From the NCBI GenBank assembly GCA_963717725.1, contig CAVQWS010000003.1:372001-436000 (forward strand): a DNA stretch of 64,000 nucleotides, written 5' to 3'. Shown piece after piece: positions 8,277-16,213 of this stretch. The notes under the pieces were generated by a model. That model had not been told where the DNA came from. It made no database searches and was given only the letters and a program-made list of their open reading frames with translations. Each line of letters opens with the position of its first letter. Position 1 is the first letter of the stretch. This DNA is from AC-32 sp963717725. Its GTDB lineage: Bacteria > Actinomycetota > Thermoleophilia > Gaiellales > Gaiellaceae. Made by a program: the position numbers and the translations under genes.

Positions 8277-8836
8277 TCCTCCTGATCGACAACTACGACT
8301 CCTTCACCTACAACCTCGCGCACCTGTTCGGGGAGCTCGGCGCGGAGGTCGTCGTCCGCCGCAACGACGCGATCGATGCCGACGAGGCCGAGAGGCTCGC
8401 GCCGTCGCACCTCGTCGTCTCCCCCGGCCCCGGCCGGCCCGAGGATGCCGGCGCCTCGGTCGAGATCGTCCGGCGGCTTGGCCCGAGCGTGCCGACGCTG
8501 GGCGTCTGCCTCGGCCACCAGGTGATCGTCGAGGCCTTCGGCGGCGAGGTCGGCCAGGCGAAGCGGCTCGTCCACGGCAAGCCGAGCGAGATCGACCACG
8601 ACGGGAGAGGGCTCTTCCAGGGCCTGCCCGAGCGCTTCGAGGCCGGCCGCTACCACTCGCTCGCGGCCACTGCCATCCCGGACGCGCTCGAGGTCTCCGC
8701 GCGCTGCGCCGAGGGCGAGGTGATGGCCGTCCGCCATCGCGAGCTCCCCGTCGACGGCTTCCAGTTCCATCCCGAGTCGGTGCTGACCCCACTCGGGCCC
8801 GACCTCGCCCGCAACTTCCTGGAGGGCACGCGATGA
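8273..8836 (+). CDS. trpG: Anthranilate synthase component II, glutamine amidotransferase
   Basis: A 187-residue class I glutamine amidotransferase. The nucleophile Cys is in GVCLGHQ, the oxyanion region is SPGPGRPEDAG, and the His-Glu pair is in FQFHPES. It supplies ammonia to TrpE; some bacteria share this subunit with p-aminobenzoate synthesis, which cannot be excluded. The start MILLIDNYDSFTYNL is canonical. It overlaps trpE and trpD by four bases each, giving tight stoichiometric coupling. Confidence 0.95.
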   Translation: MILLIDNYDSFTYNLAHLFGELGAEVVVRRNDAIDADEAERLAPSHLVVSPGPGRPEDAGASVEIVRRLGPSVPTLGVCLGHQVIVEAFGGEVGQAKRLVHGKPSEIDHDGRGLFQGLPERFEAGRYHSLAATAIPDALEVSARCAEGEVMAVRHRELPVDGFQFHPESVLTPLGPDLARNFLEGTR

Positions 8837-9861
8837 CGGTGCAGCAGGCACTCGCCCGGCTGCTCGACGGCCACGATCTCTCGCGCGAGGAGGCGCGGGC
8901 GGTGATGAACGAGATCATGGAGGGCGAGGCGACGCCGGCCCAGATCGGCGGCTTCCTCGTGGCGCTGCGGCTGAAGGGCGAGACGGCCGACGAGATCGCT
9001 GGCTGCGCCGAGGCGATGCGGGCCCACGTGCTGCAGGTCAATCCGAAGCGCGAGGACCTCGTCGACACGGCGGGCACGGGCGGCGACGCGGCGCGCACGA
9101 TCAACATCTCGACGGCGGCGGCACTTGTCGCCGCCGCGGCCGGCGCCGGCGTGGCCAAGCACGGAAACCGCGCAGTCTCGTCGGCGTCGGGCTCGGCGGA
9201 CGTGCTCGAGGCGCTCGGCTTCCGGCTCGAGCTGCCGCGTGCGGAGATCGAGCGCTCGATCGACGAGCTCGGCTTCGGCTTCCTGTTCGCGCCGACGCAC
9301 CACCCCGCGATGCGGCACGCGGCCCCCGTCCGGCGCGAGCTCGCGGCCCGTACCGTCTTCAACGTGCTCGGCCCGCTGACGAACCCGGCCGGAGCACGGG
9401 CCCAGGTGGTCGGCGTCTACGCGCCGTCGCTCGTGCGCACAATCGCGGAGGTGCTTGCCCAGCTCGGCTCGCAGCGGGCCTTCGTCGTGCACGGCGCGGC
9501 GGGGATCGACGAGCTCTCGCCGGCCGGCCCGAACCTCGTCTGCGAGGTCGTGGACGGCGGCGTGCGCGAGCGCGCGATCGACCCGCTCGAGCTCGGCGTC
9601 CCGCGCTGCGACCCGGCCGAGCTGCGCGGCGGCTCCCCGGGCGACAACGCCGAGGCGATCCGGGCCGTCTTCCGCGGCGAGAACGGCGGCAAGCGCTCGG
9701 CGATCCTGCTCAACGCCGCCGGCGCGATCGCGGCCGCCGGCCACGCGGCCGACCTGCGCGAGGGGCTGGAGGTCGCCCGCGACGCGGTCGATTCCGGCGC
9801 GGCGCTCGCCCGGCTCGACGCGCTGATCGCGTTTTCGCAGGCGGCGGGGGCCAGCGCCTGA
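8833..9861 (+). CDS. trpD: Anthranilate phosphoribosyltransferase
   Basis: A 342-residue enzyme of normal length. The PRPP-binding glycine-rich motif is DTAGTGGDAARTINIS, the conserved KHGNRAVSSASGSADVLEALG follows, and the anthranilate-contacting ARTVFNVLGPLTNPA is present. It joins anthranilate to PRPP. The start overlaps the trpG stop (ATGA) and the stop overlaps the next gene by one base (TGATG). No defects are seen, in contrast to trpC/F and trpA downstream. Confidence 0.95.
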   Translation: MTVQQALARLLDGHDLSREEARAVMNEIMEGEATPAQIGGFLVALRLKGETADEIAGCAEAMRAHVLQVNPKREDLVDTAGTGGDAARTINISTAAALVAAAAGAGVAKHGNRAVSSASGSADVLEALGFRLELPRAEIERSIDELGFGFLFAPTHHPAMRHAAPVRRELAARTVFNVLGPLTNPAGARAQVVGVYAPSLVRTIAEVLAQLGSQRAFVVHGAAGIDELSPAGPNLVCEVVDGGVRERAIDPLELGVPRCDPAELRGGSPGDNAEAIRAVFRGENGGKRSAILLNAAGAIAAAGHAADLREGLEVARDAVDSGAALARLDALIAFSQAAGASA

Positions 9862-11018
9862 TGGGCCGCTTCCGCGACGCACTCGCCCAGGACGGCCTCC
9901 GCGCGATCGCCGAGGTCAAGCGGCGCTCGCCCTCGGCGGGCGACCTGCGGCCGGACGCGGATCCCGCGGCATTGGCGGCCGCCTTCGAGCGCGCCGGCGC
10001 CGCGGCGGTCTCGATCCTGGTCGACGAGCGCTTCGCCGGGACGCCCGTGGATCTCGCCGCCGCGAGATCGGCCAGGAGCTTGCCCTTGCTCGCCAAGGGA
10101 TTCTTCTCCGAGCGGCTGAGCTCGAGGAGTTGCGGCAGCTCGGTGCTGACGCGGTGCTGCTGCTTGCTGCGCGATCTCGACGACACGCAGACACACGAGC
10201 TGATGACGGCCGCACGCGAGCTCGGCCTCGACACGCTCGTCGAGGCGCACGACGCCGAGGAGCTGCGACGTGCGGTCGCGCTCGACGCTGCGGTGATCGG
10301 GATCAACGCGCGCGATCTCTCCACCTTTGCCATCGACCGGCGGGCCCAGCTCGAGCTCGTCGAGTCCGCCCCACGCGACCGGGTCGTCGTCGCCGAGAGC
10401 GCGATCGCCGCTCGCGCCCACGGCGCCGAGGCTGAGCTGGCGGCCGCCGACGCAGTGCTGGTCGGGTCGACGCTGATGCGGGCCGCCGATCCGGCGTCGA
10501 AGCTGCAGGAGCTGCTCGCGCGCCCGCTCGTGAAGGTGTGCGGCCTGACGCGCGAGGAGGACGTCGCAGCCGCCGCGGAGGCTGGCGCCGACCTGGCCGG
10601 CTTCGTGCTCGCCCGCGAGACGCCGCGGCGCGCGCCCGGGGTGCTGCCGGTGCCCGAGACGATGCTCTCGGTCGCGGTTCACGTCGGCGAGATCACCGAC
10701 GACGGCGCCGACCTCGTCCAGCTCTACGCGCGCGAGAACGGCCACCGCTCCCGCGACGGGGTGCTGCTGCGGCACGGTCGCGAGGTGGCCCGCGTGGTCG
10801 ATCGCCAGTGGCAGGAGGAGGATCCCGGCCATCTCGACCGGGCGAGCGCCGCCGAGGGCAGGATCGTGCTCGCCGGCGGGCTCGCGCCCGAGAACGTCCG
10901 CGAGGCGATCGAGCGCGTCCGGCCCTGGGCGGTGGACGCGAGCTCGAGCCTCGAGACCGAGCCGGGCGTGAAGGATCACGACCGCATCCGCGCCTACGTG
11001 GAGGCGGCCAGATGCTGA
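9861..11018 (+). CDS. trpCF: Fused indole-3-glycerol-phosphate synthase / phosphoribosylanthranilate isomerase
   Basis: One open frame of 385 residues. The first 218 or so match TrpC (IAEVKRRSPSAGDLR, LLAKGFF, VIGINARDLSTF, VVAESAI) and residues from VKVCGLTREEDV onward match TrpF (AGFVLARETPRRA, LAGGLAPENVREAI, GVKDHDRIRAYVEA). It therefore catalyses the two steps from PRA to indole-glycerol phosphate. At about 10113-10172 the frame reads SSRSCGSSVLTRCCC, whereas a neighbouring frame reads AELEELRQLGADAVLLLAA, which is the conserved TrpC sequence. Two nearby indels cancel each other. Whether this is real or a sequence error decides if TrpC works. The TrpF half is also on the short side. Confidence 0.87.
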   Translation: MGRFRDALAQDGLRAIAEVKRRSPSAGDLRPDADPAALAAAFERAGAAAVSILVDERFAGTPVDLAAARSARSLPLLAKGFFSERLSSRSCGSSVLTRCCCLLRDLDDTQTHELMTAARELGLDTLVEAHDAEELRRAVALDAAVIGINARDLSTFAIDRRAQLELVESAPRDRVVVAESAIAARAHGAEAELAAADAVLVGSTLMRAADPASKLQELLARPLVKVCGLTREEDVAAAAEAGADLAGFVLARETPRRAPGVLPVPETMLSVAVHVGEITDDGADLVQLYARENGHRSRDGVLLRHGREVARVVDRQWQEEDPGHLDRASAAEGRIVLAGGLAPENVREAIERVRPWAVDASSSLETEPGVKDHDRIRAYVEAARC

Positions 11019-12121
11019 CTTACGGCGACTACGGCGGCCGCTTCGTCCCCGAGACGCTGATCCCGGCACTCGACGAGCTCGAGGCCGGTTGGCAGGCGGC
11101 GCGCCAGGACCCGTCGTTCCAGGCCGAGCTGGACGAGCTGGGCCGCAGCTACGCCGGCCGTCCGACGCCGCTGACGCTCGCCGAGCGCTTCGCGCCGGGC
11201 AAGCGGCTCTTCCTGAAGCGCGAGGACCTGCTCCACACCGGCGCGCACAAGCTGAACAACGCGCTCGGCCAGGCGCTGCTCGCCCTGCGGCTCGGCAAGC
11301 GCCGGATCGTGGCCGAGACCGGCGCCGGCCAGCATGGCGTCGCGACCGCGACCGTCTGCGCCCGGTTCGGCCTCGACTGCGTCGTCTACATGGGCAGCGA
11401 AGACATGCGCCGGCAGGCGCCCAACCTCGAGCGGATGGCGCTGCTCGGTGCCGAGGTGCGCCCGGTCGAGTTCGGCACGCGCACGCTGAAGGAAGCGACC
11501 AGCGAGGCGATCCGCGACTGGATCGCGAACGTCGAGGACACGCACTACCTGATCGGCTCCTGCGTCGGCCCGGAGCCGTACCCGCAGATCGTGGGTGAGT
11601 TGCAGGCGGTGATCGGACGCGAGGCGCGCGAGCAGCTGCTCGAGGCGGAGGGGCGGCTGCCGGAGGTCGCGCTCGCCTGCGTCGGCGGCGGCTCGAACGC
11701 GATCGGGTTGTTCGCCGGGTTCGTCGACGATGCCGAGGTGCGGCTGGTCGGCGTCGAGGCCGGTGGCGCGGCGAGCCTCGGCTCCGGGCGGCCGGCGGTG
11801 CTGCACGGCTCGCGCTCGTCGGTGCTGGCGGACGAGGACGGCCAGGTGCTCGACGCCCACTCGATCTCTGCAGGGCTCGACTACCCGGGCGTCGGCCCCG
11901 AGCACGCGTTCCTGCGCGACAGCGGCCGGGCCGAGTACGTCGGCACGAGCGACGAGGAGGCGCTGGCCGCGTTTCGCCGGCTCGCGCGAACCGAGGGAAT
12001 CCTGCCGGCGCTCGAGCCGGCGCACGCGCTCGCCCGCGTGGCCGAGCTCGACGAGGAGCTGATCCTCCTCTGCCTCTCCGGCCGCGGCGACAAGGACCTG
12101 GCCGAGGTCACGGCGCGGTGA
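11012..12121 (+). CDS. trpB: Tryptophan synthase beta chain
   Basis: A 369-residue TrpB1-type enzyme. The PLP lysine is in HTGAHKLNNALGQ, the substrate loop is ETGAGQHGVATATV, and the phosphate-binding stretch is CVGGGSNAIGLF. It makes tryptophan from indole and serine in the alpha2-beta2 complex. It starts seven bases before the trpC/F stop and ends in a GTGA overlap with the methyltransferase gene, not with trpA, so alpha and beta genes are separated by one gene. Confidence 0.96.
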   Translation: MLTYGDYGGRFVPETLIPALDELEAGWQAARQDPSFQAELDELGRSYAGRPTPLTLAERFAPGKRLFLKREDLLHTGAHKLNNALGQALLALRLGKRRIVAETGAGQHGVATATVCARFGLDCVVYMGSEDMRRQAPNLERMALLGAEVRPVEFGTRTLKEATSEAIRDWIANVEDTHYLIGSCVGPEPYPQIVGELQAVIGREAREQLLEAEGRLPEVALACVGGGSNAIGLFAGFVDDAEVRLVGVEAGGAASLGSGRPAVLHGSRSSVLADEDGQVLDAHSISAGLDYPGVGPEHAFLRDSGRAEYVGTSDEEALAAFRRLARTEGILPALEPAHALARVAELDEELILLCLSGRGDKDLAEVTAR

Positions 12122-12939
12122 ACGGGTCGCTCGGCTGGGACCCGGAGCGCGCCGCCTCGTTCTACGACGAGTACGGCGAGAGCGAGTGGACGCGCTTCGA
12201 GGACGGGCGCACGCCCGCGCCGAGCCTCGACGTGCACCTCGACCGGCTCCGTCGCTTCGTCAGCGCCGGCGACCGCGTGCTCGAGGTCGGCGCAGGGCCG
12301 GGCCGCTTCACGATCGAGCTCGCACGGCTCGGCGCGCAGGTCAGCGTCTCCGACCTCTCACCGGGACAGCTCGAGCTGAACCGGCAGCGCGTCGCGGCCG
12401 AGCGCCTCGAGGAGCACGTGGTCGAGCGCGAGCTCGCCGACGTGCTCGATCTCTCGCGCTGGGGCGACGCGAGCTTCGACGCCACGGTCTGCTTCGGCGG
12501 CCCGCTCAGCTACGTGGTCGACCGGGCGGACGAGGGGATCGCCGAGCTCGTCCGCGTTACCAGGCCGGGCGGGCACGTGCTCGTCTCGGTGATGTCGCTC
12601 GTCGGGACCGTCACGCACTTCCTGCCGATCCTGCTCGACCTCGTGCGCCGCGACGGCGTGGACAAGAACGAGACGATCGTCCGCACCGGCCTGCTTCCCG
12701 ACGAGCCCGACTACGGGCACCTGGCGATGAAGCTCTTCCGCTGGAGCGAGCTCGAGTCGCTGCTCTCGCCGCACGGGACGGTCGTCGACGTCTGCGCGGC
12801 CGGCCTGCTTCCCACCGTGCAGCCCGAGGAGCCGGAGCTGCGCGCGTTCGTCTCGCGCGTCGAGCTCGAGCTGGCCGGCGAGCCCGGTGCGGTCTCGTGC
12901 GGCCAGCACATCCTCGCCGTGCTGCGGCGCGAGCCGTGA
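12118..12939 (+). CDS. Class I SAM-dependent methyltransferase within trp operon
   Basis: A 273-residue methyltransferase. SAM-binding motif I is VLEVGAGPGRFTIELARLG, the acidic end of motif II is VSVSDLSPGQL, and the later motif is ATVCFGGPLSYVVDRADEGIAELVRV. The fold is the standard Rossmann type found in small-molecule methylases; the substrate is unknown. It overlaps trpB and trpA through GTGA on each side, so it is co-translated with the tryptophan synthase pair. A role in modifying a tryptophan-pathway product, or simple hitchhiking, are both possible. Confidence 0.86.
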   Translation: MNGSLGWDPERAASFYDEYGESEWTRFEDGRTPAPSLDVHLDRLRRFVSAGDRVLEVGAGPGRFTIELARLGAQVSVSDLSPGQLELNRQRVAAERLEEHVVERELADVLDLSRWGDASFDATVCFGGPLSYVVDRADEGIAELVRVTRPGGHVLVSVMSLVGTVTHFLPILLDLVRRDGVDKNETIVRTGLLPDEPDYGHLAMKLFRWSELESLLSPHGTVVDVCAAGLLPTVQPEEPELRAFVSRVELELAGEPGAVSCGQHILAVLRREP

Positions 12940-13635
12940 AGTCGCTCGCGATCTACCTGATGTGCGGCCCGGAGACGCCGGTCCTGGCGCAGGCCGCGGT
13001 CGAGGGCGGTGCCGACCTGGTCGAGCTCGGCTTCCCGTTCTCCGACCCGCTCGCCGACGGGCCGGTGATCCGCCGCGCCGCCGAGCGCGCGCTCGCGGCA
13101 GGGCATGCGCACCGGTGCCTGCCTCGAGGTCCTCGCCGCGACGCGGGAGCTGCTGCCCGAGACCCCGCTCGTCCCGATGACGTACTCCTCGCTGCTCGAA
13201 GCGCACGGCTGGGAGCGCTTCGCGGCCGACGCGCAGGCGGCCGGCGCGACGAGCATGATCGTCGCCGACCTCCCCGCCGGCGAACGGCCCGAGCTGCGGC
13301 GAGTGCAGCTCGTGGCGCCGACCTCCACCGACGAGCGGCTCGCACTCGCCGCCGCGCAGAGCGACGGCTGGCTCTACCTCGTCACGGTCACCGGCACGAC
13401 CGGCGCGCGGAGCGACCTCTCCCCCGCGCTCGCCGGCCTCGTCGCGCGCGCGAGAGCCCAGACCGAGCTGCCGCTCTACGCCGGCTTCGGCATCTCGACC
13501 CCGGAGCACGCGCACGCGGCGGCCGAGCTGGCGGACGGGATCGTCGTCGGCTCGCGCGCCGTCGAGGTCGCCGAGGATGGCCCCGCGGCGCTGCGCGACT
13601 ACGTCTCGTCGCTGCGGGTAGCACTCGACGCGTGA
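12936..13635 (+). CDS. trpA: Tryptophan synthase alpha chain, frameshifted
   Basis: Begins with GTG in the GTGA overlap. The first frame gives YLMCGPETPVLAQAAVEGG and ELGFPFSDPLADGPVI, which carries the catalytic Glu and Asp of TrpA. After about 13103 the reading must shift by one base (an extra C at 13104) to continue RTGACLEVLAATRELLPETP through LYAGFGISTPEHAHA to the stop. The repaired protein is about 232 residues, slightly short for TrpA. All residues needed for indole-glycerol-phosphate cleavage are present once the frame is corrected. It is therefore either a fresh pseudogene or a one-base error. Confidence 0.85.
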
Positions 13636-14057
13636 GTCGAATGCGCGCCGTCGCAGCGGGAGCCGTGGCCGCGACCGTGTGGGGCCTCGCCGAGCCGCTC
13701 GACCAGCGGTTGCTGCGCTGCGACTACTCGGACATCGCGGTGCTCGGCAAGGCGGTCACGCGCGGGCCCGGCTGGCGGCTCGCCGGCTTCGCCCTGCACG
13801 CCGCGAACGGCGCCGTCTTCGGGCTCGCGTTCGAGGAGCTGCGTACGCGCGTGCCCGTGCCTCCGCGCCGGCTCGCGGTGGCGATGGCGCTCGGGGAGCA
13901 CTTGGCGCTCTACCCGCTCTGCGCCGTGATCGACCGCTACCACCCCGCCCGGGGCGAGCCCGGCATCCCGCCGCTGCTCACGAACCCGCGGGCGTTCGCA
14001 CAGGCGACCTGGCGGCACCTGCTCTTCGGCACGGTCCTCGGCAGGCTCGCCGCGTGA
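13632..14057 (+). CDS. Small membrane protein at end of trp operon
   Basis: A protein of about 140 residues with several hydrophobic stretches (AAGAVAATVWGLAEP, AGFALHAANGAVFGLAF, LALYPLCAVIDRYHPA), likely three membrane segments. The GTG at 13632 overlaps the trpA stop in the GTGA pattern used throughout this operon; ATG 13641 is an alternative. I do not recognise the family. Conserved Glu and His residues near the second and third segments could matter. Its place suggests co-transcription with trp, but no function follows. Confidence 0.65.
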   Translation: MSRMRAVAAGAVAATVWGLAEPLDQRLLRCDYSDIAVLGKAVTRGPGWRLAGFALHAANGAVFGLAFEELRTRVPVPPRRLAVAMALGEHLALYPLCAVIDRYHPARGEPGIPPLLTNPRAFAQATWRHLLFGTVLGRLAA

Positions 14058-14342
14058 AGCTCGTTGCCCTGCTCGCCGCGGCGGCGATCGTCTCGAGCGC
14101 GTCCGCCGCCGGGCAGCCGTGGCAGCCGTCGATGTACGCGGCCGTCAGCTACGCCTCGCACCGGCAGGGCGCGATCGCCTTCGCGGTTCGCACGCCGACC
14201 CGCCACTGGAGCTGGCACGCGACCCGCGCTCTTCCCGTCGGCGAGCGTGCTCAAGGCGATGCTGCTCGTTGCCTACCTCGACCTGCCTTCGGTACGGGCA
14301 CGTGGGCTCGTCCCGAGCGACCGCGAGCTCCAAACCCTCCTA
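14054..14342 (+). pseudogene. Remnant of a secreted beta-lactamase-like serine hydrolase
   Basis: Starts with GTG overlapping the previous stop and encodes a signal peptide (KLVALLAAAAIVSSASA). The mature start WSWHATRA continues only if the frame shifts by one near 14230, giving LFPSASVLKAMLLVAYL. There the SVLK is the Ser-x-x-Lys of class A beta-lactamase and penicillin-binding folds. After about 35 more codons (VRARGLVPSDRELQTLL) the gene stops matching, exactly where the convergent small gene ends. The C-terminal two-thirds are missing, so this is a truncated remnant or a misassembly edge. Confidence 0.6.
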
Positions 14343-14510
14343 GCCGTCCGGCAGCGACCAGTCGAACGGGATCTCGCCCGAGTGCGGGTCGAGCCGGTAC
14401 TTGTCCGGCGCCTCGCGGTTGTACGGGAGCGGCTCGAGCCGCGCCGACTGCGCGCCCTCGATCCGCCCGGCCGCGGGCTGGTCGCGCGTTCCGGAGGGGA
14501 CGACGTCCAT
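14340..14510 (-). CDS. Small hypothetical protein downstream of carboxypeptidase
   Basis: A 56-residue ORF whose ATG overlaps the TGA of the upstream carboxypeptidase (TGATG). It begins MDVVPSGTRDQPAAG and ends EIPFDWSLPDG. No membrane segment, no known motif. Proline and charged residues suggest a loosely folded polypeptide. Translational coupling is the main support. It could also be the detached tail of a longer protein, since it abuts the serine-hydrolase remnant. Confidence 0.45.
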   Translation of the reverse strand: MDVVPSGTRDQPAAGRIEGAQSARLEPLPYNREAPDKYRLDPHSGEIPFDWSLPDG

Positions 14511-15118
14511 CAGCCGCCGGTCGCGGAGAAGTGCTGGTAGTCGGGCGAGCCCGTCCAGCGGCCGCCCCATTGCCAGCCGACCGAGGCGAAGGTGCGCACG
14601 AGCAGGCCGCCGGAAATCGCCATCCCCGGGCGGTAGCGCGAGCGGTCGAGGTACGCACGTCCCGCACGCGGATGGACACGGCCGCCCAGCACGTACGGGT
14701 TCTCGACCGGGTTGACGTCGACCGCGAGCCCGTAAGCGTGCACCGACCAGCGCTTCGGGCCGGACGCGACGGCGTAGCGGCAGTTGAAGACGGCGGTGTT
14801 GTCGGCTTCGAGCGAGCGCTCGTCGCTCCCGCCGTAGGCGTCGATCGGCCGCAGCCGCCGGATCGGGAAGCGGGCCGCGTAGAGCCGCGAGAAGACCCGC
14901 GTCAGCGAGCCGACGGCCTTCGCGTTCACGATCAGCGCGCCGGTGTGGACGCGGCCGTCGAACCCCCAGTAAGCGAGGCGCAGGCGCCGCAACGAGGCGG
15001 GCGCGACCGGGCAGCCAGGGTGCCAGGAATGCGGCAGGCCGGCCGCCGTCACCCGTGAGACCGAGTGCGTGAAGGGCGGCGCCTGGAGCGCGACCACCAC
15101 GAGCAGGAGCGCGGCCAT
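14510..15118 (-). CDS. D-alanyl-D-alanine carboxypeptidase, VanY/M15 family
   Basis: A 202-residue exported protein. The N-terminal hydrophobic stretch (ALLLVVVALQAP) is a signal or anchor. The M15 zinc motif is visible as SVHAYGLAVDVN (His and Asp ligands) and DYQHFS (last His), with WQWGGRW between. The family trims the terminal D-Ala from peptidoglycan stem peptides. It is divergent by 20 bases from an L,D-transpeptidase gene, an apt partner because carboxypeptidases make the tetrapeptides that L,D-transpeptidases use. Confidence 0.85.
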   Translation of the reverse strand: MAALLLVVVALQAPPFTHSVSRVTAAGLPHSWHPGCPVAPASLRRLRLAYWGFDGRVHTGALIVNAKAVGSLTRVFSRLYAARFPIRRLRPIDAYGGSDERSLEADNTAVFNCRYAVASGPKRWSVHAYGLAVDVNPVENPYVLGGRVHPRAGRAYLDRSRYRPGMAISGGLLVRTFASVGWQWGGRWTGSPDYQHFSATGG

Positions 15119-15138
15119 CCTCCGTAGTCTGCAGGTCG

Positions 15139-15834
15139 ATGAGGCTGCTCGCCCTCACCCTCGTCGCGCTCGCCGTTGCCGCCTCGGCCGCGGCGCACGA
15201 CCAGCGCTCGGCCATGTGCGCGCCGACCTTCGCCGGCCGGCTCGAGACCGGCTCCGCGACGCAGCTGATCACGGTCGTCGCGCGCACCCGGGCCTCCACG
15301 CAGGGCTCGCTGCGGCTGTGGACGAAGCGCGGTGCCTGTTGGCGGCAGACCACCGGGCCCTGGACCGCCTGGCTCGGGCAGCACGGCACCTCGCCGGCCA
15401 AGCACGAGGGCGACCGCCGCACGCCCACGGGGATCTTCGGCTTCCTGCGCACGATGTACGGCGTCGCGGGCAGCCCGGGAGTCCGCTACCCCTACCGCCG
15501 GGTGGTGTGCGGCGACTGGTGGGTCGAGGACCCGGCGTCGCCGTACTACAACCGCTTCCGCCACGTCCGCTGCGGCTCGTCGCCGCCGTTCCGCACGACC
15601 AGCGAGGACCTGTCGCGCTCACCGACGGCGTACCGCCACTTCGCCGTGATCGCCTACAACACGAGCCCGGTCGTCCCCGGCCGCGGCTCCGGGATCTTCT
15701 TCCACGTGAGCACCGGGCGGCCCACGCTCGGCTGCGTGAGCCTGCCGCTTCCCCGGCTGCTCGCGGCCCTCCGCTGGCTCCGGTCGGCGGCAGCGCCGCT
15801 GATCGCGATCGGCACCGCCGCCGACCTCACGTAG
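15139..15834 (+). CDS. L,D-transpeptidase family protein (YkuD fold), secreted
   Basis: A 231-residue protein with a clear signal peptide (LLALTLVALAVAASAAAH). The catalytic motif IFFHVSTGRPTLGCVSLP matches the YkuD H-x-G/Cys signature, with Cys as nucleophile. GDRRTPTGIFGF is the typical lead-in. It should make 3-3 crosslinks in peptidoglycan or attach proteins to it. Four further Cys occur in the domain (CAPTF, CWRQ, VVCGDW, VRCGSS), so disulfides are likely. The shared short promoter region with the VanY-type gene suggests joint regulation. Confidence 0.88.
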   Translation: MRLLALTLVALAVAASAAAHDQRSAMCAPTFAGRLETGSATQLITVVARTRASTQGSLRLWTKRGACWRQTTGPWTAWLGQHGTSPAKHEGDRRTPTGIFGFLRTMYGVAGSPGVRYPYRRVVCGDWWVEDPASPYYNRFRHVRCGSSPPFRTTSEDLSRSPTAYRHFAVIAYNTSPVVPGRGSGIFFHVSTGRPTLGCVSLPLPRLLAALRWLRSAAAPLIAIGTAADLT

Positions 15835-15848
15835 CTGCGGGTTTTCCG
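15835..15848. promoter_or_regulatory. Copy 1 of shared intergenic motif GCTGCGGGTTTTCC
   Basis: One of four similar sites (also 20847-20862, 24671-24681 and 28706-28716), all between genes in and around the anaerobic-metabolism region. Minus-strand form is CGGAAAACCCGCAGC. A regulator site is possible; see findings. Confidence 0.3.
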
Positions 15849-15907
15849 TAACGCGATGCGCGGCCTCCCCGATGCCGCGAGGGCTCGTGGCGCCGACACT
15901 TCGAGCC

Positions 15908-16213
15908 ATGCGAACGACCTATGGCGTCGTCTGGCGCGAGGGCGAAAGTCCTCTCGCACGAGGGAAGCTGGAACTGCTCCCGCGCTCCCTGCGCCTCGAC
16001 GGCCTCGCCGGGTCGGCGCAGGTCGCACTCGAGATCCCGTATGCCGAGCTCGACGTCGTGCGTACCGGGCGCGCGGCGGGTGACCGCCTCAACGGGCACC
16101 CGACGCTGGTCCTCGAGCGCCGTGACGCCGAGCCGGTCGCGATCGCAGCCGTGACGCAGTCCGGCGTGGTCGCCGAGCTGACCGAGCACCTGGCGAAGCA
16201 GGCCCTGGGCTAG
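15908..16213 (+). CDS. Hypothetical protein, about 100 residues
   Basis: Begins MRTTYGVVWREG and reads as alternating short beta strands (KLELLPRSLRLDGL, ALEIPYAELDVVRTGR, PTLVLERRDAEPVAIAAV) with a C-terminal helix. The pattern is reminiscent of a small PH-like barrel, but this is only a guess. No signal peptide. The stop overlaps that of the convergent acetate kinase gene by four bases. Confidence 0.6.
   Translation: MRTTYGVVWREGESPLARGKLELLPRSLRLDGLAGSAQVALEIPYAELDVVRTGRAAGDRLNGHPTLVLERRDAEPVAIAAVTQSGVVAELTEHLAKQALG

Noticed and set aside
12186..13631. Long plus-strand frame covering the methyltransferase and the first part of trpA
   Set aside because: Out of frame with both conserved proteins; only its last part (from 13632) is a real gene.
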